Shown here: positions 1 to 5,912 of the stretch, one piece after another | Position numbering within the stretch: position 1 is the stretch's first letter | Layout of the letters: each line of letters begins with the position of its first letter | From: Agrobacterium rosae | GTDB taxonomy: Bacteria; Pseudomonadota; Alphaproteobacteria; Rhizobiales; Rhizobiaceae | Assembly (NCBI RefSeq): GCF_002915175.1 | Contig: NZ_NXEJ01000005.1 | Location: forward strand, 1 to 64,000 | Reading direction: 5' to 3' | Length of the DNA stretch: 64,000 nucleotides | Translations under genes and position numbers: made by a program | Notes under the pieces: generated by a model | Told to the model about the DNA's origin: nothing | The model's database searches: none | What the model saw: the letters and a program-made list of their open reading frames with translations, nothing else

Positions 1-185
1 TCGTTTTAAAATCGGTCGAAATAACCATTATATTTCAATGATTTACAAAGGCAAATTTTGCTTATTTTCATGAACTGGTATTGGGATGGGTCCCATTCAC
101 ACTAAATGCGTTTAGTTTTAAGGAAATCGACAAGAACCCCTGCAAAATAAGGGCTGTAGCGTTTTCACCTTCCGGGCGTCTTGCA

Positions 186-287
186 TGTTCAAAAACGAGC
201 GATTTCGACCACTGCGAATTGACCTGTTCAAAAACGTATTGACTCGCCTTTTGAACACATCTATGTTTTGCACACCTATTTTGAACA
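186..287. repeat. Nested TGTTCAAAA repeats before recombinase gene
   Basis: Four copies of a 9-base word lie in about 100 bases: TGTTCAAAA at 186-194 and 225-233, and its reverse complement TTTTGAACA at 249-257 and 279-287. The first two copies extend to TGTTCAAAAACG. The two inner copies form a dyad with a 15-base spacer and the outer two enclose it. Serine resolvases commonly bind several inverted half-sites just upstream of their own gene, so a res-type or operator role is likely. That role is inferred. I see nothing recognisable in bases 1-185. Confidence 0.55.
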
Positions 288-300
288 CCTGAGGCAAGCA

Positions 301-879
301 ATGAGCCGCACTTTCGCATACGTCCGTGTATCTACGAGCGAACAGACCACCGAGAATCAGATCAATGAGATTATCGGGAAGGGCTTCACCGTAGAGCCGC
401 ACAGGATCGTCTCTGAGACGTTTTCAGGATCAACACCAGCCGCACAACGCCCCGGCTTCCAGAAGCTTCTCAACAAGCTGGAGAAGGGTGACAGGTTGAT
501 CGTGTCAAAGCTTGATCGACTTGGCAGAGATGCGGTCGATGTCCAAGCCACGTTGCAGAAACTTTCCGAAATGGAAGTCGATGTCCATTGCATTGCCCTA
601 GCTGGCTTCGATCTGACCACGGCTGTTGGCAAGATGATGCTGAATATCATTGGTGCTTTCGCTCAATTCGAGCGTGATCTTCTCATCGAGAGAACGAAAG
701 CCGGGTTGGACAGGGCAAAGGCGCAAGGGAAGACGCTAGGTAGACCAAAGAGCCTCACTGACAAGCAGAAGGAAGACATACGTCATGCGCTCGCGAATGG
801 AGAAACAATCTCTGGTTTGGCGCGCAAAATGAAAGCCAGCCGCGCCACCATTATGAGGGCTGCAAACAGGCTAAATTGA
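301..879 (+). CDS. Serine recombinase (resolvase/invertase family)
   Basis: This 192-residue protein is a small serine recombinase. The N-terminus YVRVSTSEQT carries the nucleophilic serine, followed by SKLDRLGRD of the catalytic domain and FAQFERDLLIERT at the start of the long E-helix. A GRPKSL linker leads to a C-terminal helix-turn-helix of about 45 residues (GLARKMKASRATIMRAA). This is the usual size and order for Tn3-type resolvases and DNA invertases. I chose the start at 301 because MSRTFAYVRVS is the typical N-terminus; an in-frame ATG at 268 would add 11 residues unlike the family and sit within the repeats. It probably acts on the TGTTCAAAA repeats around it. Whether it resolves, inverts or integrates cannot be told from the sequence. 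Confidence 0.9.
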   Translation: MSRTFAYVRVSTSEQTTENQINEIIGKGFTVEPHRIVSETFSGSTPAAQRPGFQKLLNKLEKGDRLIVSKLDRLGRDAVDVQATLQKLSEMEVDVHCIALAGFDLTTAVGKMMLNIIGAFAQFERDLLIERTKAGLDRAKAQGKTLGRPKSLTDKQKEDIRHALANGETISGLARKMKASRATIMRAANRLN

Positions 880-894
880 ACGTAGATTGTTCAA
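876..894. repeat. TTGAAC/GTTCAA dyad after recombinase gene
   Basis: TTGAAC and GTTCAA form a 6-base inverted repeat with a 7-base spacer over the stop codon of the serine recombinase. It shares the TGTTCAA core with the four repeats upstream of that gene, so the recombinase gene is flanked by related words. It could be a second recombinase site; a role as weak terminator is less likely because no T-run follows. Confidence 0.35.
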
Positions 895-927
895 CAATAG
901 TGAAAAGTCATACTTTTGGGCGATTTT

Positions 928-971
928 GGCGGGAAATCTGGAGCGGCACCGGGCGGGGGCGGGAAATGTGG
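928..971. repeat. Imperfect 14-base direct repeat
   Basis: GGCGGGAAATCTGG (928-941) recurs as GGCGGGAAATGTGG (958-971), 30 bases apart, with one mismatch. The second copy ends at the stop codon of the DUF2971 gene. It lies between convergent genes; no hairpin of terminator type is obvious. Function unknown. Confidence 0.3.
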
Positions 972-1679
972 TCAGTCCTCGTCAGGCGGCAGACAATGCT
1001 CGAATTGCACGTCTTCTAGGACTTTAAATGAGAAATTCGCGGGTTTGGATTTTATTAGTCCAACTTGATCCCCGTTATGGAGACAAAGTCGATGTATCAT
1101 CTCCACCGGTACATCGCATTTAGAACCTAAGATCACCCTTTTTAATTTCATTCGACTTGAGAAGTCATGGAAGTAGAATCCTGTCACGAAATCAGGATTC
1201 GAAAGGGGTACAAATTTTCTGAACTCTTTCTCGTAAGCCCACTGATTAAATTTCATTTTGCTCAGCCGACGTAAGTCGTGTTTGCTCAGGGCAGCGACTG
1301 AGGTCTTTCCAAATGTTCTGAGTGTCGGGCGCTCAGCACGGTATTTGATTTCCTCCCAATCCTCATACGCACATCGGAACTGCAAACATATGCCTTTGTG
1401 TTTGTCAGCGTAATGACCCCATAGAAGTGGCTCTTGCCAACTGGTGCTCATGCAAATAATGCCCGTTGTCTGATCGAGTTCTTCTTTGATAGGCTTAAGC
1501 TGCAATCGCCCTCCAGAATCCTTTGTAGAAATCCCTAAGAAGTCGAATGGATCGTTTAGCTCAGTAAATCTCGCGATCTTTATTCTTTTATCCCGAAGGC
1601 TTTGCAGCGCAAAATCCTTGCTAGTATAATAATATAGTGTTCGATAGGTCTGGAATGAGATAGGTTTCTTTGCAACCAT
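972..1679 (-). CDS. DUF2971 family protein
   Basis: A 235-residue soluble protein with the DUF2971 signature: RTLYYYTSKDFALQSLRDK near the N-terminus, FTELNDPFD, and LLWGHYADKHKGICLQF at about residues 87-103. The biochemical role of this family is not established; members occur often in accessory DNA. The ATG at 1679 has an AGGGCG ribosome-binding site about 8 bases upstream. It is the last gene of a minus-strand run, 30 bases after the membrane coiled-coil gene and behind the SIR2-like gene, so it is probably co-transcribed. A defence-related role is inferred from that company only. Confidence 0.75.
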   Translation of the reverse strand: MVAKKPISFQTYRTLYYYTSKDFALQSLRDKRIKIARFTELNDPFDFLGISTKDSGGRLQLKPIKEELDQTTGIICMSTSWQEPLLWGHYADKHKGICLQFRCAYEDWEEIKYRAERPTLRTFGKTSVAALSKHDLRRLSKMKFNQWAYEKEFRKFVPLSNPDFVTGFYFHDFSSRMKLKRVILGSKCDVPVEMIHRLCLHNGDQVGLIKSKPANFSFKVLEDVQFEHCLPPDED

Positions 1680-1709
1680 TTGTCTACGCCCTGGAAAATT
1701 GAGAATATT

Positions 1710-2435
1710 TTAATTGTCACTTATCCGCATTGAGCTTTCAAATCTTTCAGATCGTTGAGCAACCATTGTAAACTGTTCGCATATCCACTCTTCTTGCTGT
1801 TCGCATCTTTCCTGATCTTCGGTTGTTCTAAACGCCCACCAGTGGACACCGGCTGCATTATTGTCCTCAAACATACTTTCAGATCGATCCCTACTGAGGG
1901 CTTCAATGGCGTTCTCAATCGCTTCGAACCAAAGCTGAATTTCTTCAGGAAATACAAACCGTGCCCGTGCGCTCAACTCAGTCATCTCCCAATACGCATC
2001 GGTGAAGTGGCGATTTTTATATCGATTTCCCAACGAAACAAAATCTGAATACAACCGGTATCTCTGCTCAAAAAGGCTCAACCGATAGGTCTTCCTTGCT
2101 GTGTCTTCCGCCAACGTATGTTGCTGTTGAAGCAATACGGATTGCTCGTTGATCGTTTTCAATTGAGCATCGACAACCTTCTGATTTTCAGCAAACTGAT
2201 CACGTGTATCAGTCAGTTCCTGACGCTGTGTGAGCACCGCCGACACCAACCATACGAAAGCTAACGGCGCAAAGAAACCAGCTATAAAATCACCAACTTC
2301 GTTGAGGGAACTTGTGGTTGGATATCTAAGAATGCGGTCAAAACCGATCCAACAAACGACACTCACGGTATAAAGGAGCGTGGCAACGGTTGCCGCTTTC
2401 AACCAGTTTATATTCTTCCACTGGGGCATGGTCAT
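1710..2435 (-). CDS. Membrane protein with two helices and coiled coil
   Basis: A 241-residue protein of no family I recognise. Two hydrophobic segments lie at about residues 14-32 and 47-66, followed by a long Q/E/L-rich stretch (about 68-115) expected to form a coiled coil, then a soluble, aromatic-rich C-terminal part to the end. This layout suits an inner-membrane anchor that presents a cytosolic domain. Its ATG overlaps the stop of the SIR2-like gene as ATGA, so the two are translationally coupled and probably work together. A second ATG two codons in is equally possible as start. A sensor or membrane effector role for a SIR2-like partner is an inference. Confidence 0.65.
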   Translation of the reverse strand: MTMPQWKNINWLKAATVATLLYTVSVVCWIGFDRILRYPTTSSLNEVGDFIAGFFAPLAFVWLVSAVLTQRQELTDTRDQFAENQKVVDAQLKTINEQSVLLQQQHTLAEDTARKTYRLSLFEQRYRLYSDFVSLGNRYKNRHFTDAYWEMTELSARARFVFPEEIQLWFEAIENAIEALSRDRSESMFEDNNAAGVHWWAFRTTEDQERCEQQEEWICEQFTMVAQRSERFESSMRISDN

Positions 2436-3478
2436 TTCACCAGATTGAGCCGATGGATATCAAAAAATTCTTTGCATTTCGCTCCATATTGAAAGTGTAT
2501 GGCTTGGTGAGCGGAGATATTCAGTTGCCCCATGTACATTTCAATTATTTTCGATTTTAGAGAGTTTTCGACTTCCTTAGGGATAGCGAAGGCTGTTGCA
2601 TAAACATCGGGTGGCTTTCGCGTCATGTAGGCGGATAGAACAGATTTGTCGGGCAGCGGTGTCATCAACTTCAAGTTCTGCGTGGCAAATGCAAAACCCA
2701 TGAAGACAATTTGTTCGGCGCTTTTGATAGCCGTCTGCATATCTTCCACCATTTTTGGATCGCGGACGCTTTCTGACCACGTAATGATGTTTCCAGTCAT
2801 TCTCGCGAAATCGAACGTTTGCCCAAAAGGGAACTGCTCTAAATCACCGAGTGAGCCATACGGATGTATGATGTTGATCTTGGCGACAATCTTTCGTGCT
2901 TCAGCGTGGGTGAGATCATGGAAACTGCGAACGAGCGCGTATTCAAGATAATGCTCGATGCATCGATCATAGTTGAAGCAGATTATCGTAATGTTTTGCC
3001 CAATGCTGTCTACTTGATCCGCTCTGACACCATTGATAAGCGCTTTCGTAAATGCCCAAATCCAAGTTCCATCAAGACTTTGCGGCAAACGCTCAAAGCT
3101 ATCCCCCATGGTTGAGCTTTTCTCAGCGAGTGAGATGGCATAGGTAATCTGAAGTTTTCCAACTTCAGCAATGATTGGGTCATGCGTGTATCGGAAGATG
3201 TATTCATCGATACTATCAGCACTCTCAATCCCAGCGAGAATTTGAGCGGATGCAATCATCCTCAATTGAAAGTCCCAGTTTTCGTCTGGTGTATTGCACC
3301 CAAAGATGTCCCGGTAGTGATTAAATATCGCTGCGGGACCCTCTCTTAAGAGGTGCCACATCTTACCTTCGAAATTGCAATTGGTTTTGATCGTCTGGAG
3401 CAAATCCCAACCTACCGGCAATCCAAACTCAGCGCTTGCACCAGCACCAACCACAAAAACCGTATTATCCTTGAACAT
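2432..3478 (-). CDS. SIR2-like protein, candidate defence NADase
   Basis: A 348-residue protein with a SIR2-type Rossmann core. TVFVVGAGASAEFGLP (residues about 6-21) is the dinucleotide-binding turn, ICFNYDR (about 166-172) matches the FNYD/NxD step, NIIHPYGSLGD (about 202-212) corresponds to the HGS step, and IVFMGFAFATQN (about 257-268) is a late motif of this subfamily. Bacterial SIR2-like proteins of this kind are often NAD-depleting effectors of anti-phage systems. The HGS step reads PYGSL here, so Tyr occupies the usual catalytic His position, with a His two residues earlier. I start at the ATG at 3478; the upstream GTG at 3508 would add ten residues before the Rossmann strand. It is coupled by ATGA to the next gene. 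Confidence 0.75.
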   Translation of the reverse strand: MFKDNTVFVVGAGASAEFGLPVGWDLLQTIKTNCNFEGKMWHLLREGPAAIFNHYRDIFGCNTPDENWDFQLRMIASAQILAGIESADSIDEYIFRYTHDPIIAEVGKLQITYAISLAEKSSTMGDSFERLPQSLDGTWIWAFTKALINGVRADQVDSIGQNITIICFNYDRCIEHYLEYALVRSFHDLTHAEARKIVAKINIIHPYGSLGDLEQFPFGQTFDFARMTGNIITWSESVRDPKMVEDMQTAIKSAEQIVFMGFAFATQNLKLMTPLPDKSVLSAYMTRKPPDVYATAFAIPKEVENSLKSKIIEMYMGQLNISAHQAIHFQYGAKCKEFFDIHRLNLVK

Positions 3479-3518
3479 GCAACCCAGCCTTTCGACTCTA
3501 CCCGACACCGATCAAGCA

Positions 3519-3638
3519 TCACTTTTTGTAGACGACAAGACCCATAGCCATGATTGCAAGAATAAAGATGAGGACAACTGAGACGAGACCAGATGCACTG
3601 GCTTCGAAGAACAGGAATTTAACTGAGAGTTGATCCAT
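3519..3638 (-). CDS. 39-residue single-helix membrane protein
   Basis: ATG at 3638 opens a 39-codon frame ending TGA at 3519. It encodes a short polar N-terminus (MDQLSVKFLFFEAS), a hydrophobic segment (LVSVVLIFILAIMAMGLVV) and a YKK tail, as expected for a tiny single-span membrane protein. An AAAGGTG ribosome-binding site lies about 8 bases upstream. It sits 40 bases before the SIR2-like gene on the same strand, so it may be the first gene of that operon or the last of the phage-like block. No family is recognised. Confidence 0.6.
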   Translation of the reverse strand: MDQLSVKFLFFEASASGLVSVVLIFILAIMAMGLVVYKK

Positions 3639-3752
3639 GGGCGCGCACCTTTCCATTTAAAATAAAGTGAAGGTGGTGCTGCTTGCTGCTGCGCAGTGTC
3701 GCAATGTGCAGTGATTCCGTCAACACAGACGGGAGCTTGTATCCCGCACTAA

Positions 3753-3908
3753 TTAATCGACAGCTTTTTTGGACTGTAGATCGTTCACAGTTTGTTCGAT
3801 ACGTCGGACTGTTTTCAAATCGCGCTTCGTCAGCCTCAACATCTCTTGTGTGAGGGATTTCGCTTCTTCCAGAGCGACTCGAAAATCTTTAAAGGCTTGA
3901 TCGTTCAT
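3753..3908 (-). CDS. 51-residue protein, phage-like small gene
   Basis: ATG at 3908 with a strong AGGAG ribosome-binding site opens a 51-codon frame ending TAA at 3753. The product is highly charged and probably helical (ALEEAKSLTQEMLRLTKRDLK) with no membrane segment. Its first 20 bases overlap the end of the GIY-YIG gene. A TATAAATA motif at 3944-3951 stands about 36 bases before the start, a good distance for a T4-type late promoter. No family is recognised. Confidence 0.65.
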   Translation of the reverse strand: MNDQAFKDFRVALEEAKSLTQEMLRLTKRDLKTVRRIEQTVNDLQSKKAVD

Positions 3909-4362
3909 CATTGCGGTCTCCTGTCCCTATCAATTCACAGGCGTATTTATACATTCCAAGATTTTTAACATGACGACCCGAAATCCTGCACATAATCATG
4001 TCGTTGAAAAACGTATCATCCAAAAGCACATCGTACTGGAACTGGAGCTTCGACTCCCAATAGGCGCATTCACTGGAAGAGCGGCATAGATGCAGGATTT
4101 CTCGCTTGAACCTGTCAGAGCCATGCAGTGAGACTAGTTCCTTCAGGGCGGTATTTGAGCCGTGGTACGATTGCCAATCGCTTTCGGTGATGACTTTGCG
4201 CTTGCGGGTTTTGCCTTTGAGTGGGGGAAGGGTGCGCTTTGACCAGAAGATTTTGCGACCGATGTATTTTCGACCAGTTTCGGTATCAGTGATCAAATAG
4301 ACGAAGCCGTAGTGTTCGTTGATGTCGGCGGAAATGAATTCCTTTCCATGATAGAGCCACAT
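3889..4362 (-). CDS. GIY-YIG endonuclease of T4-like phage type
   Basis: A 157-residue protein with a GIY-YIG nuclease core: GFVYLITDTETGRKYIGRK at about residues 19-37, then WSKRTLPPLKGKTRKRK, ESDWQSYHGS, FKREILHLC and YWESKLQFQYDVL. This order (short MWxYxG start, YIGRK, basic loop, SDWxxYxGS, REILHLC, WExKxQF) is that of a group of small nucleases common in T4-superfamily phages, some near Seg-type homing enzymes. This assignment is from memory of the family. The basic loop and the E of WESK fit DNA binding and metal binding. The gene has a late-promoter-like element that doubles as a hairpin over its ribosome-binding site. No intron or interrupted gene is seen beside it. Confidence 0.8.
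   Translation of the reverse strand: MWLYHGKEFISADINEHYGFVYLITDTETGRKYIGRKIFWSKRTLPPLKGKTRKRKVITESDWQSYHGSNTALKELVSLHGSDRFKREILHLCRSSSECAYWESKLQFQYDVLLDDTFFNDMIMCRISGRHVKNLGMYKYACELIGTGDRNDERSSL
3944..3951 (-). promoter_or_regulatory. TATAAATA, T4-type late promoter motif
   Basis: The minus strand reads TATAAATA exactly, which is the -10 element of T4-type late promoters recognised by the phage sigma factor gp55. The 51-residue gene begins 36 bases further on with a good ribosome-binding site between. The motif lies inside the 3' end of the GIY-YIG gene. A host -35 box is not evident. Confidence 0.5.
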
Positions 4363-4365
4363 TAA

Positions 4366-4395
4366 AAATACCCTGCATTTAAAGGGGTATTTATG
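4366..4395 (-). promoter_or_regulatory. Late-promoter-like CATAAATA within RBS hairpin
   Basis: Read on the minus strand, CATAAATA (4395-4388) runs into AAATACCC, which pairs perfectly over 8 bases with GGGTATTT just before the GIY-YIG ATG (arms 4385-4392 and 4366-4373, loop 11). A transcript from further upstream would fold and hide the translation start. A transcript starting a few bases after CATAAATA would lack the 5' arm and leave the start open. T4 controls I-TevI and several other genes in just this way. The base pairing is seen; the regulation is inferred. Confidence 0.5.
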
Positions 4396-4404
4396 GCGGA
4401 AAGC

Positions 4405-4427
4405 AAAAAGCCCCCGTTAGGAGGCTT
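4405..4427 (-). terminator. Rho-independent terminator
   Basis: On the minus strand AGCCTCC and GGGGGCT pair around a TAAC loop and are followed by five T. The loop contains the stop codon of the 53-residue gene, so the terminator is fused to the end of that gene, an economy typical of phage genomes. Confidence 0.75.
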
Positions 4428-4578
4428 CGTTAATCAGTCCAATTCGGTAAGTAGGCTTACCCTTGTCGGTGCTTCGTTCTGTTTCGATGACCGTGTACCG
4501 ATGACATTCGTACATGCTTTCAGATTCGAAAACCAATTTTTCGCCATCAGTGTTTTTGAACCAAACGCCATATTTCAT
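4417..4578 (-). CDS. 53-residue hypothetical protein, phage-like
   Basis: ATG at 4578 with AAGGATGAG upstream opens a 53-codon frame ending TAA at 4417. The product (starts MKYGVWFKNTDGEKLVFESE) is soluble with alternating beta-type pattern and a charged tail. Start, ribosome-binding site and an adjoining terminator make it a credible gene although it is short. It lies between two hairpins in the phage-like block. No family is recognised. Confidence 0.65.
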   Translation of the reverse strand: MKYGVWFKNTDGEKLVFESESMYECHRYTVIETERSTDKGKPTYRIGLINEAS

Positions 4579-4610
4579 ATGCTCATCCTTGTTCCCGCAC
4601 GGTCACATAG

Positions 4611-4636
4611 TACCCTTAGATTACAGGGGTATTTGT
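4611..4636 (-). promoter_or_regulatory. Second AAATACCCC hairpin / late-promoter-like element
   Basis: The minus strand reads ACAAATACCCC followed 10 bases later by GGGTA, so TACCC (4631-4627) and GGGTA (4615-4611) can pair. It repeats the AAATACCCC of the element before the GIY-YIG gene and lies about 50 bases before the 53-residue gene. The TATAAATA match is poorer (6 of 8) and the hairpin does not reach the ribosome-binding site. Confidence 0.3.
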
Positions 4637-4645
4637 TGGCGGCAA

Positions 4646-4685
4646 CAAAAAAGGCTTCTGGACAGGAGAGAACCAGAAGCCTTTT
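4646..4685. terminator. Bidirectional terminator hairpin
   Basis: AAGGCTTCTGG and CCAGAAGCCTT form a 10 to 11 base-pair stem with A-run on one side and T-run on the other, so it can act on either strand. It separates the 104-residue membrane gene from the 53-residue gene. Confidence 0.8.
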
Positions 4686-4716
4686 GATGTTTGACCGTTG
4701 TTGACCGGATCATCTG

Positions 4717-4724
4717 TATTTATA
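4717..4724 (-). promoter_or_regulatory. TATAAATA, T4-type late promoter motif
   Basis: A second exact TATAAATA on the minus strand; the stop codon TAA of the 104-residue gene lies inside it. The nearest downstream frame (53 residues) begins about 140 bases later beyond a terminator hairpin, so its target is less clear than for the copy at 3944. It may be chance, being formed partly by the stop codon. Confidence 0.35.
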
Positions 4725-5034
4725 ATTCTTCGATTTTGACGGGAGCGCCCATCGCCATGAACATCAGGGCATCTTCACGATCCTTGATTTTCATCTTATG
4801 TTTGTGCTCGATGTGATCCACTACCTTCTCAGGAAGCCACATCACCATCTTCTCTAATCGGCTTATCTGGTCAGATTGGTCCGTCAACGTGGATACATAT
4901 GCTCGAACGGCATCCATTCGGATTTGGTTTTCGAATGCTATCACTTGTCGGTTCGCTCGCTTGGCAAACTTCATGCCGACAATAAAGATGACGAGACCTG
5001 CAATGAGGAAGAGCGGAAGGGACATCGTAATCAT
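4720..5034 (-). CDS. 104-residue membrane protein, phage-like
   Basis: One N-terminal membrane segment (LPLFLIAGLVIFIVGMKF, about residues 6-23) is followed by a charged, helical cytosolic or periplasmic part (RANRQVIAFENQ through EHKHKMKIKDRED). The layout recalls spanin or holin-accessory proteins but no signature proves it. The ATG at 5034 overlaps the stop of the 30-residue membrane gene (ATGA), and that gene overlaps the one before it in the same way, so three genes are translationally coupled. No family is recognised. Confidence 0.6.
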   Translation of the reverse strand: MITMSLPLFLIAGLVIFIVGMKFAKRANRQVIAFENQIRMDAVRAYVSTLTDQSDQISRLEKMVMWLPEKVVDHIEHKHKMKIKDREDALMFMAMGAPVKIEEL

Positions 5035-5123
5035 AGCGATCTCCGTATCAGGATGTAGCCTGCACAGAACGTGAAAACAGCCAACATAACGGCTTCATAC
5101 CAAACCATTGTGATCTCGGTCAT
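5031..5123 (-). CDS. 30-residue single-helix membrane protein
   Basis: A 30-codon frame from ATG at 5123 to TGA at 5031. It encodes MTEITMVWYEAVMLAVFTFC and then AGYILIRRSL: a short N-terminus, one membrane helix and a basic tail, as in a minimal membrane peptide. Both ends overlap neighbours as ATGA, which is strong evidence that it is translated. Its position in a coupled three-gene set with another single-span protein suggests a small membrane complex, perhaps for lysis or superinfection control; this is inferred. Confidence 0.6.
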   Translation of the reverse strand: MTEITMVWYEAVMLAVFTFCAGYILIRRSL

Positions 5124-5455
5124 GGATGGTCGCCCTTCTTTGGATAGATTGGGTCGATAAGAAATTCTCTGGCTTTTCCAAGAAACGCATCTGCCTTTTC
5201 TAGGTGCGGTTGGGCATCACGGAAAAGGTCAACAGCCCCTTGAGGATCGTCAGCAACAATTTCTAACGCTCTTTCATAAAGGCTTGTCACTTCACCTACG
5301 GATTCGATCACCGTCTGTGCAGCACTTGCGGCTGGATTATTAATCGGGGTTGCAACGCCTTCGATAGCTTCGGCTTCGAATTTGATGATCGCCGTTATGT
5401 GAAGATCGCTCTTGATCGAGTCTGTCAGTACCTTCTTTACGCTTTCACGGTCCAT
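5120..5455 (-). CDS. 111-residue hypothetical protein, phage-like
   Basis: A soluble, acidic, mostly helical protein (starts MDRESVKKVLTDSIKSDLH) with no membrane segment and a PIYPKKGD tail. A GGGAGCG ribosome-binding site precedes the ATG at 5455. Its stop overlaps the start of the 30-residue membrane gene (ATGA). No family is recognised; a T4-like phage origin is suggested only by the neighbours. Confidence 0.6.
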   Translation of the reverse strand: MDRESVKKVLTDSIKSDLHITAIIKFEAEAIEGVATPINNPAASAAQTVIESVGEVTSLYERALEIVADDPQGAVDLFRDAQPHLEKADAFLGKAREFLIDPIYPKKGDHP

Positions 5456-5467
5456 ATTTTCGCTCCC

Positions 5468-5659
5468 TTAGTTGATGATAAGTTCAAGTTCTTCTTGAAG
5501 CCGCTTCTTCACCTTGGCGTGAGAAAGGGCTGCATCTGTAAATCCTTTGTCGCGGGCACTGCGGATGAGCCAATCCATACCCTCAAAGAATTCCGTTCGT
5601 AATTTCTCGCTGTTTGCCAGCTTCTCGAAAGTGTATTTCGTCACGTAAAAATCCTTCAA
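5468..5659 (-). CDS. 63-residue protein, TTG start, paralogue of next gene
   Basis: The frame begins with TTG at 5659, which overlaps the TGA of the 57-residue gene as TTGA, so translation is probably coupled. The product (MKDFYVTKYTFEKLANSEKL at the start) resembles its upstream neighbour along most of its length: WLIRSARDKGFTDAALSHAK here against RLIGELKTKGYYDAAIIHAR there. The pair therefore looks like a tandem duplication. Small helical protein, no known family. Confidence 0.6.
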   Translation of the reverse strand: MKDFYVTKYTFEKLANSEKLRTEFFEGMDWLIRSARDKGFTDAALSHAKVKKRLQEELELIIN

Positions 5660-5829
5660 AGCAGCAAGGCGATTTCCGCATAAATTCGGTTTTTATTGCG
5701 CGCATGTATAATCGCTGCGTCGTAATAGCCTTTGGTCTTTAGTTCACCAATCAAACGATCATATTGGTGAAAATACTCATCTCGCACCTCTGAATGTTTG
5801 ATGATATTTTCGAATGTAAATTCCTTCAT
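5656..5829 (-). CDS. 57-residue protein, first of a paralogous pair
   Basis: ATG at 5829 opens a 57-codon frame ending TGA at 5656. The product (MKEFTFENIIKHSEVRDEYF at the start) is a small, probably helical, soluble protein related to the 63-residue protein encoded next. The translation start lies just behind a perfect 7-base inverted repeat whose 3' arm holds the likely ribosome-binding bases. First gene of the phage-like block on this strand. No family is recognised. Confidence 0.6.
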   Translation of the reverse strand: MKEFTFENIIKHSEVRDEYFHQYDRLIGELKTKGYYDAAIIHARNKNRIYAEIALLL

Positions 5830-5833
5830 TTTG

Positions 5834-5853
5834 CATATCCATGTTTGGATATG
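5834..5853 (-). promoter_or_regulatory. Hairpin over a translation start
   Basis: On the minus strand CATATCC AAACAT GGATATG ends four bases before the ATG of the 57-residue gene. The arms are perfectly complementary over 7 bases. GGAT in the 3' arm is the only ribosome-binding sequence in reach, so the hairpin would hide it. It could instead be an operator dyad. Confidence 0.4.
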
Positions 5854-5912
5854 ACTTTGTTTTCATAATAAAAATTTGGCTCACGCCGTCACAGTCAAGT
5901 CATACGTAGGTT

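Noticed and set aside
1755..2048. 97-codon plus-strand frame with a lipoprotein-like start
   Set aside because: It lies entirely opposite the membrane coiled-coil gene, which has coupled start, better composition and operon context.
3695..3723. Host-type promoter TTGACG-N17-GACACT before the SIR2-like operon
   Set aside because: The -35 is good but the -10 is poor; not firm enough to list as a promoter.
4393..4704. 103-codon plus-strand frame in the phage-like block
   Set aside because: It runs against the 53-residue gene, two terminators and a promoter-like hairpin on the other strand, and has no ribosome-binding site.
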